From JAZKHT01 sp040385245 (GTDB taxonomy: Bacteria > Pseudomonadota > Alphaproteobacteria > Rhodobacterales > Rhodobacteraceae): DNA of 34,654 nucleotides. The stretch covers positions 1-34,654 of the forward strand of contig JAZKHT010000015.1 in the NCBI GenBank assembly GCA_040385245.1, read 5' to 3'. Made by a program: the position numbers and the translations under genes. Each line of letters starts with the position of its first letter. Position 1 is the first letter of the stretch. This document shows, one piece after another, positions 14,213 through 22,084 of this stretch. The notes below the pieces were generated by a model, which saw only the letters and a program-made list of their open reading frames with translations, was not told the DNA's origin and did no database searches.

Positions 14213-14782
14213 TTAGCCGCCCCAGCTGCGGACCGGGCCGCAATCCATGTGAACGAAGTTCGACCGCGAATAGCGGCCTACGCCGCCCGATGCACAGGCC
14301 GAAGCGGCCTTTGCCATCTGCCCGACCGAGCGGGATTTCAGCCGCAGGTCCGCCGCCTGACCGACCATGTGCAACGAATGCTTGGCCACGCCCCTGGATT
14401 TGCTGCGCAACATCGCGTTGGTGCTGGGGCTGCGATAGCCCGACAGCAGCATATATGGTTCGGACACATCCATCAGACTGTGCGCGGCGGCCATGATATC
14501 AACGGTGCGCGGGTCGATCTGGATGCGTTCACCCGACCGCCAGTCGCGCATGAAGTGATTGATTTCTTTCAGAACTTCGGGGATGTATTCGCCTTCGATC
14601 CAATAGATCGTGTCAAGGCTTTCGCCGGTTCGGCCCGAGTACATCTTGACCCTGCGGATATCGCCCGCGCCTTTCAGGATGCCGAACGCGTTGGAGTAGG
14701 TCGGAGCCGCCGTAACAAGCGTGGCTGCAAAAACACCCAGCAAACCACGCCGCGTGAATCCGGTACCTGAAGTGTTGGTCAT
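14213..14782 (-). CDS. DUF882 / MepK (YcbK)-like M15-fold murein endopeptidase, Tat-exported
   Basis: A 189-aa protein with a twin-arginine signal (TRRGLLGVFAATLVTAA), so it is exported folded to the periplasm. The mature part is a YcbK/DUF882 zinc-peptidase domain: LLSGYRSPSTNAML, then the metal-binding H-x6-D segment in KHSLHMVGQAADLR, and a second metal His in SNFVHMDCGP. E. coli MepK (YcbK) cleaves peptidoglycan cross-links including the 3-3 type. The gene is divergent from an L,D-transpeptidase, which makes 3-3 cross-links, so maker and cutter share a promoter region. Whether this protein has the same bond preference is inferred. Confidence 0.9.
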   Translation of the reverse strand: MTNTSGTGFTRRGLLGVFAATLVTAAPTYSNAFGILKGAGDIRRVKMYSGRTGESLDTIYWIEGEYIPEVLKEINHFMRDWRSGERIQIDPRTVDIMAAAHSLMDVSEPYMLLSGYRSPSTNAMLRSKSRGVAKHSLHMVGQAADLRLKSRSVGQMAKAASACASGGVGRYSRSNFVHMDCGPVRSWGG

Positions 14783-15112
14783 TCTGAACGCCTGTCCCGC
14801 TGGTATTCCAACCGCCTGTGTCGGCAGCTTGTTTTGCAACTTATCCCCAAGTGCCCGAACTGTATGGCACAGGCGGAATCGCAACCCAAGAACAGATTCC
14901 CGACCTTTGGCATTGTTGCCGGTCATCGGCAAATTTTTGCTGAACAACAGGGAACCCATAGGGGATTTCCGCAATCGTGGCACCGTTGCCCGAATGTGAC
15001 ATGGTTTTTTGTGCTGCTCGTCTTGTGAATGGACAGCCCCAGGGGAATCACCCAAAACTGGAAAAAAGCCGCGATCCTGTGGCCTTGATGGTTCGAACGC
15101 CTTGAGGAAACT
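14783..15112. promoter_or_regulatory. Divergent promoter region of the endopeptidase and L,D-transpeptidase genes
   Basis: 330 bases with no convincing gene, between two envelope genes that read outward. It must contain both promoters, but no clear -35/-10 pair or inverted repeat was found by eye. A GAGGA ribosome-binding site precedes the transpeptidase start at 15113. Confidence 0.5.
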
Positions 15113-16726
15113 ATGTTTTTCAGCCCTGCCACTGGCGTGATTTCCCGCCGCATGACTGCCGCTCTGGCGATTTCCGTGTTTTTGGCGACAGGCTCTTTCA
15201 GTTTTGCCCAATCTGACAGCACCGCCTTTCATCAGGCCGTGGCCGAGGCTGCGGCGGATGTCGACGTGATCGCCGCCTTCTACCAGATGCGCAATTACGC
15301 GCCGCTTTGGACCGGGCCTGCGGATGCAGAGCGTCGCGCCGCCCTGTTGACGGCCTTTGCAGGTGCCGGTCAGCATGGATTGCCCGTTGCCCGCTATGAC
15401 GTGGGCGCGCTGACGGCGGCGTTCCGGTCTGCCGTGACCGAAGGCGACCGGGGGCGGTTGGAGGTGCAGATGACGCGCGCCTTTCTGGATTACGCGCATG
15501 ACATCGGCACCGGCGTTCTGGACCCGACGGCCGTGGATGGTGGCATCTTGCGCGACATCGCGCGGGTGGACCCTGTCGTGCTGCTGGCGGGGATCGCGCG
15601 GGAGAGGCCCGGCGCGTTCCTGCACGGACTGGCCCCCAAGGCACCGGAATACGCGCGCCTGATGAAGGAAAAACTGGCGCTTGAGGCGTCGCTGCGCGCG
15701 GGCTGGGGTGCCGAGGTTACGGCGGAAAAGCTGCAACCCGGCGATTCCGGGACGGATGTGGTGGCTTTGCGGGACCGACTGGTCGCCCTTGGTTATCTTG
15801 GGCGGTCCGCGACGCAGGCGTATGACAAGACCATTCAGGCTGCGGTGCAGCGGTTCCAGCTGGATCATGGCTTGTTGGCGGATGGCGTGGCCGGGTCGGG
15901 CACGCTGGCGGAACTTAACGTCGGTCCGCAGGCCCGGCTGCAATCGGTAATCGTCGCGATGGAGCGGTTGCGCTGGATGGGCGACGCCCCGCGCGGCGCG
16001 CGGCACATCTGGGTCAACCAGCCCGACTTTACCGCGCAGATCATCGACGATGGCAAGGTCGTGTTCCAGACCCGCGCCGTCATCGGCAAGAACGTCGCCG
16101 ATCAGCGCAGCCCCGAATTCTCCGACATGATGGAGCATATGGTCGTGAACCCCAGCTGGGGTGTGCCCCGGTCGATCATCGTCCAGGAATATCTGCCCCT
16201 TTTGCAGCAGAACCCCAATGCCGTCAGCCACTTGCAAGTGATTGACGGATCGGGCCGCGTGGTGCCGCGCGGCGCCGTCAACTTTGCCGCCTATTCGGCG
16301 CGCAGCTTTCCCTTTGGCCTGCGCCAACCGCCATCGGATGGCAACGCCTTGGGCAAGGTGAAGTTCATGTTCCCGAACCCCCACAACATATATCTGCACG
16401 ACACGCCTGCGAAGGAATTGTTCGGGAACGAGGTGCGCGCCTATAGCCACGGCTGTATTCGGCTGGCGGACCCCTTTGACTTTGCCTATGCGCTGCTGTC
16501 GCGGCAGGTGGATGACCCCAAGGCCGAGTTCGCCTCGCATCTGGCGACAGACCGGGAAACGGTCGTCAAGCTGGTCGATCCGGTGCCGGTGCATCTGGTC
16601 TATTTCACCGCCTGGCCGACCGCCAAGGGACAGATGACCTATCGACGTGACGTCTATGGCCGCGACGGGCGGATTTTCGATGCCCTGACCGAGGCCGGGG
16701 TGGTGCTGGGCGGCGTTCAGGGGTAA
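15113..16726 (+). CDS. L,D-transpeptidase, YcbB/LdtD type, with peptidoglycan-binding domain
   Basis: A 537-aa exported enzyme. Residues 1-32 form a signal peptide (AALAISVFLATGSFSFAQ). Residues 45-190 are a helical region; 206-268 are a PG_binding_1 domain (LQPGDSGTDVVALRDRL, VQRFQLDHGLLADGVAG). The YkuD catalytic domain follows at about 297-480, with His429 in NIYLHD and the signature AYSHGCIRLADP giving His446 and nucleophile Cys448. It forms 3-3 (mDAP-mDAP) cross-links in the periplasm. The length fits the YcbB group. It is divergent from a MepK-like endopeptidase; lpxD follows 40 bases downstream and may be co-transcribed. Confidence 0.95.
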   Translation: MFFSPATGVISRRMTAALAISVFLATGSFSFAQSDSTAFHQAVAEAAADVDVIAAFYQMRNYAPLWTGPADAERRAALLTAFAGAGQHGLPVARYDVGALTAAFRSAVTEGDRGRLEVQMTRAFLDYAHDIGTGVLDPTAVDGGILRDIARVDPVVLLAGIARERPGAFLHGLAPKAPEYARLMKEKLALEASLRAGWGAEVTAEKLQPGDSGTDVVALRDRLVALGYLGRSATQAYDKTIQAAVQRFQLDHGLLADGVAGSGTLAELNVGPQARLQSVIVAMERLRWMGDAPRGARHIWVNQPDFTAQIIDDGKVVFQTRAVIGKNVADQRSPEFSDMMEHMVVNPSWGVPRSIIVQEYLPLLQQNPNAVSHLQVIDGSGRVVPRGAVNFAAYSARSFPFGLRQPPSDGNALGKVKFMFPNPHNIYLHDTPAKELFGNEVRAYSHGCIRLADPFDFAYALLSRQVDDPKAEFASHLATDRETVVKLVDPVPVHLVYFTAWPTAKGQMTYRRDVYGRDGRIFDALTEAGVVLGGVQG

Positions 16727-16766
16727 ATCCCCGACAGCGCGGCGAAGTGCCGCCACGGAGGCAGGC

Positions 16767-17873
16767 ATGAGCCACAGCATCGGCGGCCACAGCATCGGCG
16801 AAATCGCACAGGCTTTGGGTGCCGAGGCGGCGGGCGATCTGTCGCTGATCGTGACGGCTGCATCCGAACCGCACAGCGCGGGGCCAGAGGCGCTGGCGCT
16901 GGCGATGGACCCGAAATACGCGGACGGCATCGCAAAAGGCCAGGCGCGGGCGGCGCTGTTGTGGCCGGGTGCGGATTGGCAGGCGCTGGGATTGCAGGCC
17001 GCGATCTTTGCGCCGCGCGGACGGCTGGCCATGGCCGGGCTGACGCGGATGATGGACGCAGGGCCGCTGATTGCGCCCGGTATCCATCCGCTGTGCGTGA
17101 TAGACCCCGACGCGCAGATCGGGGACGGTGCCGCCATCGGCCCCTTTGTGACCATCGGTGCGGGGGCGGTGATCGGGCCGGGCGCGCGGATTGCCAGCCA
17201 TGTGTCGATTGCCGAAGGCGCGCGGATCGGGGCGCAGGCGCTGATCCTGCAGGGCGCGCGGATCGGGGCGCGGGTGGTGATCGGGGACCGCTTCATCTGC
17301 CAGCCGGGGGCCGTGGTCGGGGCAGACGGGTTTTCCTATGTGACGCCGGAACGGTCCGGGGTTGAAGATATCCGCGCAACCCTTGGAACACGCGACGAAA
17401 TCCGCGCGCAAAGCTGGACACGCATCCATTCGCTGGGGTCGGTGCGCATCGGGGATGATGTGGAACTGGGGGCCAATGTCTGCATTGATCGCGGCACCAT
17501 CCGCGATACCGTGATCGGATCGGGGACCAAGCTCGATAACCTCGTCCATATCGGCCACAACGTGCAGGTGGGGCGCGATTGCCTGCTGTGCGGTCAGGTC
17601 GGGATTGCGGGATCGGCCCGGATCGGTGATCGCGTCGTGCTGGGCGGGCAATGCGGGGTGAATGACAACATCTTTGTCGGGGATGATGTGATCGCGGGCG
17701 GTGCCACCAAGATCTTCACCAACGCGCCCGCCGGCCGGGTGTTGCTGGGCTATCCGGCGGTCAAGATGGAAACCCATGTCGAAATGCAAAAGGCGCTGCG
17801 CCGGTTGCCACGGCTGGCCGCACGCGTGGCCGAGATCGAGAAAGTCATCACGCAGTCACAGAAATCCGATTAG
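16767..17873 (+). CDS. lpxD: UDP-3-O-acylglucosamine N-acyltransferase LpxD
   Basis: A 368-aa left-handed beta-helix acyltransferase with GGAGG before the ATG. The N-terminal alpha/beta domain (1-100) recognises UDP-glucosamine. From about 107 on, hexapeptide repeats follow (VIDPDAQIGDGAAIGPFVTI and so on). The catalytic His is His264 in DNLVHIGHNVQVG. The C-terminal helix (about 345-368) would bind acyl-ACP. LpxD adds the amide-linked acyl chain of lipid A in the cytoplasm. The usual lpxD neighbours (bamA, fabZ, lpxA, lpxB) are absent. Instead a private acyl carrier protein follows 27 bases downstream, then a ketosynthase, so this may be a second, specialised LpxD. Confidence 0.93.
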   Translation: MSHSIGGHSIGEIAQALGAEAAGDLSLIVTAASEPHSAGPEALALAMDPKYADGIAKGQARAALLWPGADWQALGLQAAIFAPRGRLAMAGLTRMMDAGPLIAPGIHPLCVIDPDAQIGDGAAIGPFVTIGAGAVIGPGARIASHVSIAEGARIGAQALILQGARIGARVVIGDRFICQPGAVVGADGFSYVTPERSGVEDIRATLGTRDEIRAQSWTRIHSLGSVRIGDDVELGANVCIDRGTIRDTVIGSGTKLDNLVHIGHNVQVGRDCLLCGQVGIAGSARIGDRVVLGGQCGVNDNIFVGDDVIAGGATKIFTNAPAGRVLLGYPAVKMETHVEMQKALRRLPRLAARVAEIEKVITQSQKSD

Positions 17874-17900
17874 AACACCGCGACCAACCGGGGGACGACC

Positions 17901-18167
17901 ATGGACAGCGATATCAAAGCCCGTGTCATCGCAATCATCGCCGAACAGGCAGTGTTGGACAAAGCCGACGTGAAACCGGACAGCACGCTGGACGATCTGG
18001 GAATCGACAGTCTGGGATTGGTGGAATCGATTTTTGCCATCGAAGAGGCGTTCGATATTTCGGTCCCCTTCAATGCGAATGACCGGACGCAGAGTGACTT
18101 TGACCTGTCTTCCGTGGCGGCGATCATCGCGGCCGTCGAAGGTCTGGTCGCGAAAAAGGCTGCCTGA
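17901..18167 (+). CDS. Dedicated acyl carrier protein
   Basis: An 88-aa acidic ACP with the phosphopantetheine attachment motif DLGIDSLGLVE; the Ser is residue 37. It differs from housekeeping AcpP in having a longer loop after helix II (DISVPFNANDRTQSDFDL) and an Ala/Lys tail. In this it recalls specialised lipid A carriers such as rhizobial AcpXL, though it is not clearly that protein. It sits between lpxD and a ketosynthase with gaps of 27 and 3 bases. It would carry an acyl or 3-oxoacyl chain for lipid A acylation or another envelope lipid. Confidence 0.93.
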   Translation: MDSDIKARVIAIIAEQAVLDKADVKPDSTLDDLGIDSLGLVESIFAIEEAFDISVPFNANDRTQSDFDLSSVAAIIAAVEGLVAKKAA

Positions 18168-18170
18168 CGG

Positions 18171-19379
18171 GTGAACCGGGTCGTCATCACCGGGGCGGGC
18201 ACGGTCAACGCGCTGGCGCAGGATGTGGCGGGCACGCTGGCCGCCTTTGCCGCCGGGCACTGTGGCATCGGGCCGCTGGAGATCCGCGACAAGGAGCGTT
18301 TGTCGATCCAGATCGGCGGACAGATCCGCGACTGGGACAGCGAGGGGCAGTTCAATCGCCAGCAGATCGTGCTCTATGACCGTTTCACCCAGTTCACGCT
18401 GGTGGCGGCGCGTCAGGCCATCGCACAGTCGGGGCTGAATTTCGACGGGCATCTGGGCTATGACACCGGCGTCGTGTTGGGCACGGCGGCGGGCGGCGTG
18501 AATACCTGGGACGACAACTATCGCACCGTCTATGAAGAGGGGAAGAACCGCGTTCACCCCTTTGTCGTGCCAAAGCTGATGAACAACGCCGGGGCCAGCC
18601 ATGTCTCGATGGAGTTCAACGTCAAAGGCCCGGTCTTTACCGTCGCCACCGCCTGCGCCTCCAGCAACCACGCGATGGGGCTGGCGTTTCAGATGGTGCG
18701 CATGGGGCAGGTCACGGCGATGATCACCGGCGGGTCTGAATCCATGCTGTGTTTCGGCGGGATCAAGGCGTGGGAGGGGTTGCGCGTCATGTCGCGCGAT
18801 GCCTGCCGCCCCTTCAGCCTGACGCGCAACGGCATGGTGCAGGGCGAAGGGGCCGCGATTTTCGTGTTCGAGGACTATGACCACGCCCGCGCGCGGGGGG
18901 CCGAGATCTTGGCCGAAGTGGCGGGCTTCGCCATGACATCGGACGCAGCCGACATCGTCATGCCGTCAAAGCAGGGGGCGGCGCGGGCGATGGCCGGGGC
19001 CTTGCGCGACGCGAAACTGAACGCAGATCAGGTGGGCTATATCAACGCCCACGGCACCGGCACGGCTGCGAATGACAAGACCGAATGTGCGGCGGTGGCC
19101 GATGTCTTCGGCCCCCATGCCGACCGGCTGATGATTTCGTCCACCAAGTCGATGCATGGTCATCTGATCGGCGGAACGGGGGCGGTGGAATTGCTGGCCT
19201 GTATCATGGCGCTGCGCGACGGCGTGATCGCGCCCACCATCGGCTATGAAGAGCCTGACCCCGAATGTGCGCTGGACGTGGTCCCGAACGAGGCGCGGAC
19301 GGCCCAGGTAGATGTCGTCCTGTCGAATGCCTTTGCCTTTGGCGGGCTGAACGCCGTGCTGGCGCTGCGGCGGGCCTGA
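18171..19379 (+). CDS. Beta-ketoacyl-ACP synthase (KAS I/II, FabB/F-like)
   Basis: A 402-aa condensing enzyme starting at GTG (NRVVITGAGTVNALAQ), three bases after the ACP stop codon. The Cys-His-His triad is intact: Cys162 in VATACASSNHAMG, His294 in INAHGTGTAANDKTE and His331 in KSMHGHLIGGTGAVE. It condenses malonyl-ACP with an acyl chain to give 3-oxoacyl-ACP. It is more compact and divergent than FabF (ACRPFSLTRNGMVQGEG replaces the usual P-F-D-x-x-R-x-G-F). Close packing with lpxD and a private ACP indicates a specialised fatty-acyl line rather than bulk synthesis. No ketoreductase, dehydratase or enoyl reductase accompanies it. Confidence 0.93.
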   Translation: MNRVVITGAGTVNALAQDVAGTLAAFAAGHCGIGPLEIRDKERLSIQIGGQIRDWDSEGQFNRQQIVLYDRFTQFTLVAARQAIAQSGLNFDGHLGYDTGVVLGTAAGGVNTWDDNYRTVYEEGKNRVHPFVVPKLMNNAGASHVSMEFNVKGPVFTVATACASSNHAMGLAFQMVRMGQVTAMITGGSESMLCFGGIKAWEGLRVMSRDACRPFSLTRNGMVQGEGAAIFVFEDYDHARARGAEILAEVAGFAMTSDAADIVMPSKQGAARAMAGALRDAKLNADQVGYINAHGTGTAANDKTECAAVADVFGPHADRLMISSTKSMHGHLIGGTGAVELLACIMALRDGVIAPTIGYEEPDPECALDVVPNEARTAQVDVVLSNAFAFGGLNAVLALRRA

Positions 19380-19384
19380 TTTGG

Positions 19385-19413
19385 CCCCGCGCCCCCGGAT
19401 CAGGGGCGCGGGG
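19385..19413 (+). terminator. GC-rich hairpin after the ketosynthase gene
   Basis: Perfect 11-base arms CCCCGCGCCCC (19385-19395) and GGGGCGCGGGG (19403-19413) with a seven-base loop, six bases after the ketosynthase stop. It has only a short T-rich tail (TGTTTGG). It lies between convergent genes and can act for both. Confidence 0.7.
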
Positions 19414-19422
19414 GTGTTTGGA

Positions 19423-20070
19423 TCAGGGTGCTTCGCTTGCCGCGTTGGCGGCGTTCACAGCGTCAAACCCTGCGGTAAAGCCCTTCAACGACACGTCCAG
19501 CACGACCTTCTGGTCGGGGGCGACGGCTGGCACGATGGTGACAACGGCCTTGGCCCCCTTCTTGAACTGGGCAACCTCTTCGGCCGTGAACCCGATCCGG
19601 GCGATACAGCCAACCGGAGCACAGAAGGTAAAGGGATAGATCTTGGCCTTGCCCGCATCGACGCCCACAGTCAGGCCCGATGTCAGCAGCGTCTCCAACG
19701 GGGCGACGACGGTGGCACCCGCCGCAGCCTCGCCCCCGTCCGGCAGGCCGAACAGGGTGATCTCGGCCACGGAATTGCCGTCGGCATCCTTCAGCAACTG
19801 ATAAAGCTGGCACGGGTCCTTGCCGTCTTCGGCTTTGACGCAGCGCTGTTCCCACTGCTCAAAGCTGGCTTTCACATACGTGGACCCCACGCCATCGGCA
19901 GGCTCTTGCCCCATCGACAGGCCATCTGCACTGGCGGCATCCGCCGGCGCCGGTTCAGCGGGTTCTGCGGAGGGCGCAGGCTCGGTCGTGGTTTCCTGCG
20001 CCAGAAGCGGGCCGGTAAATGCCAGCGCCGCGGCAAGGGTCAGAATTCGTGTAACGTTGGTCATCGACAT
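19423..20070 (-). CDS. Invasion-associated locus B (IalB) family periplasmic protein
   Basis: A 215-aa exported protein. A signal peptide (TRILTLAAALAFTGPLLAQ) is followed by a Pro/Ala/Glu-rich linker (about 25-55) and the IalB domain. The domain shows Cys pairs in EQRCVKAEDGKDPCQLYQ and FCAPVGCIARIGF that could form disulfides. IalB proteins are widespread in alphaproteobacteria; the name comes from Bartonella erythrocyte invasion, and the role in free-living relatives is unknown. The start is ATG 20070 or the ATG two codons later (20064), both with AGG-containing sequence upstream. A strong terminator lies 127 bases upstream on the same strand, so expression may depend on read-through. Confidence 0.88.
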   Translation of the reverse strand: MSMTNVTRILTLAAALAFTGPLLAQETTTEPAPSAEPAEPAPADAASADGLSMGQEPADGVGSTYVKASFEQWEQRCVKAEDGKDPCQLYQLLKDADGNSVAEITLFGLPDGGEAAAGATVVAPLETLLTSGLTVGVDAGKAKIYPFTFCAPVGCIARIGFTAEEVAQFKKGAKAVVTIVPAVAPDQKVVLDVSLKGFTAGFDAVNAANAASEAP

Positions 20071-20195
20071 ACCTGTCTTGTCCTTCATGGTCTGGCCGGG
20101 CCTTAGCATGACGACCGGGCAGAGTCAGGTGGCAAAAGCGCAAGCCTTGCACGCAAAGCGCGGAATACAGCCCATGACGGGCGAGGCCATCACGC

Positions 20196-20266
20196 AAAAA
20201 AGGGCCGGATGACCGGCCCTTTTTACAATTATTATTTGCTCCCTGTCGGACTGGCCGACTTCATGG
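20196..20266 (-). ncRNA. Candidate small RNA or attenuated leader upstream of ialB
   Basis: On the minus strand a good promoter (see 20273-20301) would start a transcript near 20266. It contains a hairpin with arms GTCGG and CCGAC (20245-20259), then an A/U-rich single-stranded stretch (AGCAAATAATAATTGTAAAA). It ends in the perfect terminator at 20197-20224 with a run of six U. Hairpin, A/U-rich linker and terminator within about 70 bases is the usual build of an Hfq-type sRNA. Because ialB lies downstream on the same strand, the element could instead be an attenuator in its leader. No protein gene explains the terminator. Confidence 0.45.
20197..20224 (-). terminator. Strong bidirectional Rho-independent terminator
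   Basis: Perfect 12-base arms AAAAAGGGCCGG (20197-20208) and CCGGCCCTTTTT (20213-20224) with loop ATGA. Both strands end in T-runs; the minus strand has six T. No annotated gene ends next to it: ialB begins to its left on the minus strand and the HerA-like gene begins to its right on the plus strand. Confidence 0.9.
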
Positions 20267-20272
20267 AAACGG

Positions 20273-20301
20273 ACGCTACGAGGGAAATCGGTTTGCGTCA
20301 A
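20273..20301 (-). promoter_or_regulatory. Candidate housekeeping-sigma promoter for the small RNA / ialB leader
   Basis: On the minus strand TTGACG (20296-20301), 17 bases, then TAGCGT (20273-20278). This fits the alphaproteobacterial consensus TTGAC-N17-TAnnnT. A start near 20266 follows. It faces away from the HerA-like gene, whose start is about 170 bases to the right. Confidence 0.5.
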
Positions 20302-20472
20302 CAGTGAATCTTTCGGCATTTGCCGCTGATAAAGATGAACAAAAACCATGCCTTTCGCCGAAATCGCGGTCAATCCACCGGTGGGAACCCCGGTTCAGAC
20401 ATGATCAAGACTGGTGTGCGATGCCCAAGGATGTATCCTTCCCCCCAACTGGTGAGAATGGGAGAGTGTGGC

Positions 20473-22020
20473 GTGGACGGAACGACAATCTTTGTGGGCG
20501 GCGGCGGTGACGGACATGCGCTGCCGCAAACCCTGCTGCTGAAATACGGCAACCGCCACGGTCTGATCGCGGGGGCCACGGGTACGGGCAAGACCGTCAC
20601 GCTGCAAATTCTGGCCGAAGGCTTTTCCGCCGCCGGTGTGCCGGTGTTCCTGTCCGATGTGAAGGGCGACCTGTCCGGTCTGGCGGCGGCAGGGTCGGCC
20701 AGCCACAAGCTGCACGAACCCTTCATGGCGCGGGCCAAGACCATCGGGCTTGACCTGCACTACCGCGCCTTTCCGGTGCTGTTCTGGGATCTGTTCGGTG
20801 AACAGGGCCATCCCATCCGCACCACGGTGGCCGAAATGGGGCCGCTGCTGCTGTCGCGCCTGCTGGAACTGACCGATCCGCAGGAAGGGGTGCTGAACGT
20901 CGCCTTCCGTCTGGCCGACGAAGAAGGTCTGCCGCTGCTGGACCTCAAGGATCTTCAGGCCCTGCTGGTGTTCATCGGCGAGAATGCCGATACCATTTCC
21001 ACCCGCTACGGTCTGGTGGCCACGGCGTCGATCGGGGCGATCCAGCGGCGGTTGCTGGTATTGGAAAATCAGGGCGGGGCCAGCTTTTTCGGGGAACCCG
21101 CGCTCGATCTGGCCGACATGATGCTGACGGATGCGGCCGGACTGGGCCGCATCAGCATTCTGGCGGCGGACAAGCTGATGCAGTCGCCGCGCCTTTACGC
21201 AACGTTCCTGCTGTGGCTGCTGTCCGAACTGTTCGAGTCCCTGCCCGAGGTGGGTGACCCCGACAAACCCCGCCTCGTGTTCTTTTTTGACGAGGCGCAC
21301 CTGCTGTTTCAGGACGCCCCCCGCGCGCTGGTGTCCAAGGTGGAACAGGTGGCGCGACTGATCCGGTCCAAGGGGGTGGGGGTCTATTTCATCACCCAGA
21401 ATCCGGCCGATGTGCCCGAAAACATCCTTGGCCAACTTGGCAACCGGGTGCAGCACGCCCTGCGCGCCTTTACCGCCAAGGATCAGAAAGACCTGCGGAT
21501 GGCGGCGCAGACCTACCGCGACAACCCGCGCTTTTCCACCGAAGAAGCGATCCGCGAGGTCGGCACAGGCGAGGCTGTAACCTCGTTCCTTGAAAACAAG
21601 GGCATCCCCGGCATGGTCGAACGCACGCTGGTGCGCCCGCCGTCCAGCCAGCTTGGCCCGATTGATCCAGCCTTGCGCGCGCAACTGATCACCCAGTCCC
21701 CCTTGCGCGGGAAGTACGACACGGTGATCGACCGCGACAGCGCCCACGAACGCCTGCGCGCCCGTGCAGACCAGGCGGCAGCCGAGGCCGCCCGCGCCGA
21801 GGCCGCCGAAGACCGCGCCGAGGCCGAGGCGCGCGAATTCCAGAACGCCCGTCGGTATGACGGTGGGCGGAGTGAGCCAAAGCCCAAATCCCGCAGCACC
21901 AGCAGCCGCAGCGATTCCGTGGGCGAGGCGTTCGCAAAAAGCTTTGCCCGCCAATTGGGCACCAAAACCGGTCAGGCCATCGTGCGGGGCGTTCTGGGAT
22001 CGCTGTTCAAAAGCCGCTGA
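20473..22020 (+). CDS. HerA-like ATPase, DUF853 family (YjgR-like)
   Basis: A 515-aa P-loop ATPase of the HerA/FtsK superfamily. Walker A is GATGTGKTVTLQ in HGLIAGATGTGKTVTLQILA; Walker B is LVFFFDEAHLLFQ. PVFLSDVKGDLSGLA and YFITQNPADVPENILGQLGN are typical of DUF853/YjgR. The C-terminus has an Ala/Glu/Arg-rich coiled coil (about 430-465) and a basic tail. The reaction is ATP hydrolysis, perhaps with DNA translocation, but no cellular role is established. The GTG at 20473, after GGGAGAG, aligns with the E. coli YjgR start; an ATG at 20458 is possible. It is transcribed alone. The 100 bases before it contain no other gene. Confidence 0.92.
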   Translation: MDGTTIFVGGGGDGHALPQTLLLKYGNRHGLIAGATGTGKTVTLQILAEGFSAAGVPVFLSDVKGDLSGLAAAGSASHKLHEPFMARAKTIGLDLHYRAFPVLFWDLFGEQGHPIRTTVAEMGPLLLSRLLELTDPQEGVLNVAFRLADEEGLPLLDLKDLQALLVFIGENADTISTRYGLVATASIGAIQRRLLVLENQGGASFFGEPALDLADMMLTDAAGLGRISILAADKLMQSPRLYATFLLWLLSELFESLPEVGDPDKPRLVFFFDEAHLLFQDAPRALVSKVEQVARLIRSKGVGVYFITQNPADVPENILGQLGNRVQHALRAFTAKDQKDLRMAAQTYRDNPRFSTEEAIREVGTGEAVTSFLENKGIPGMVERTLVRPPSSQLGPIDPALRAQLITQSPLRGKYDTVIDRDSAHERLRARADQAAAEAARAEAAEDRAEAEAREFQNARRYDGGRSEPKPKSRSTSSRSDSVGEAFAKSFARQLGTKTGQAIVRGVLGSLFKSR

Positions 22021-22084
22021 ACACGTGCATCCGGGGGAGGGGGGCCTGCGGGCTCCCTGAACCTGCCTGCGGTTCTATTCTGGC

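Noticed and set aside
14213..17296. A 1027-aa minus-strand frame covering the L,D-transpeptidase and part of lpxD
   Set aside because: Only its C-terminal 189 residues (14213-14782) are a real protein; the rest is the mirror of well-supported plus-strand genes and has unnatural His/Arg/Gln-rich composition.
20125..20373. An 82-aa minus-strand frame upstream of ialB
   Set aside because: It reads straight through the perfect terminator at 20197-20224 and has no ribosome-binding site; a non-coding transcript explains the region better.
20395..21954. A 519-aa minus-strand frame
   Set aside because: Antisense of the HerA-like ATPase with its Walker motifs; composition (Gln, His, Gly) is that of a shadow.
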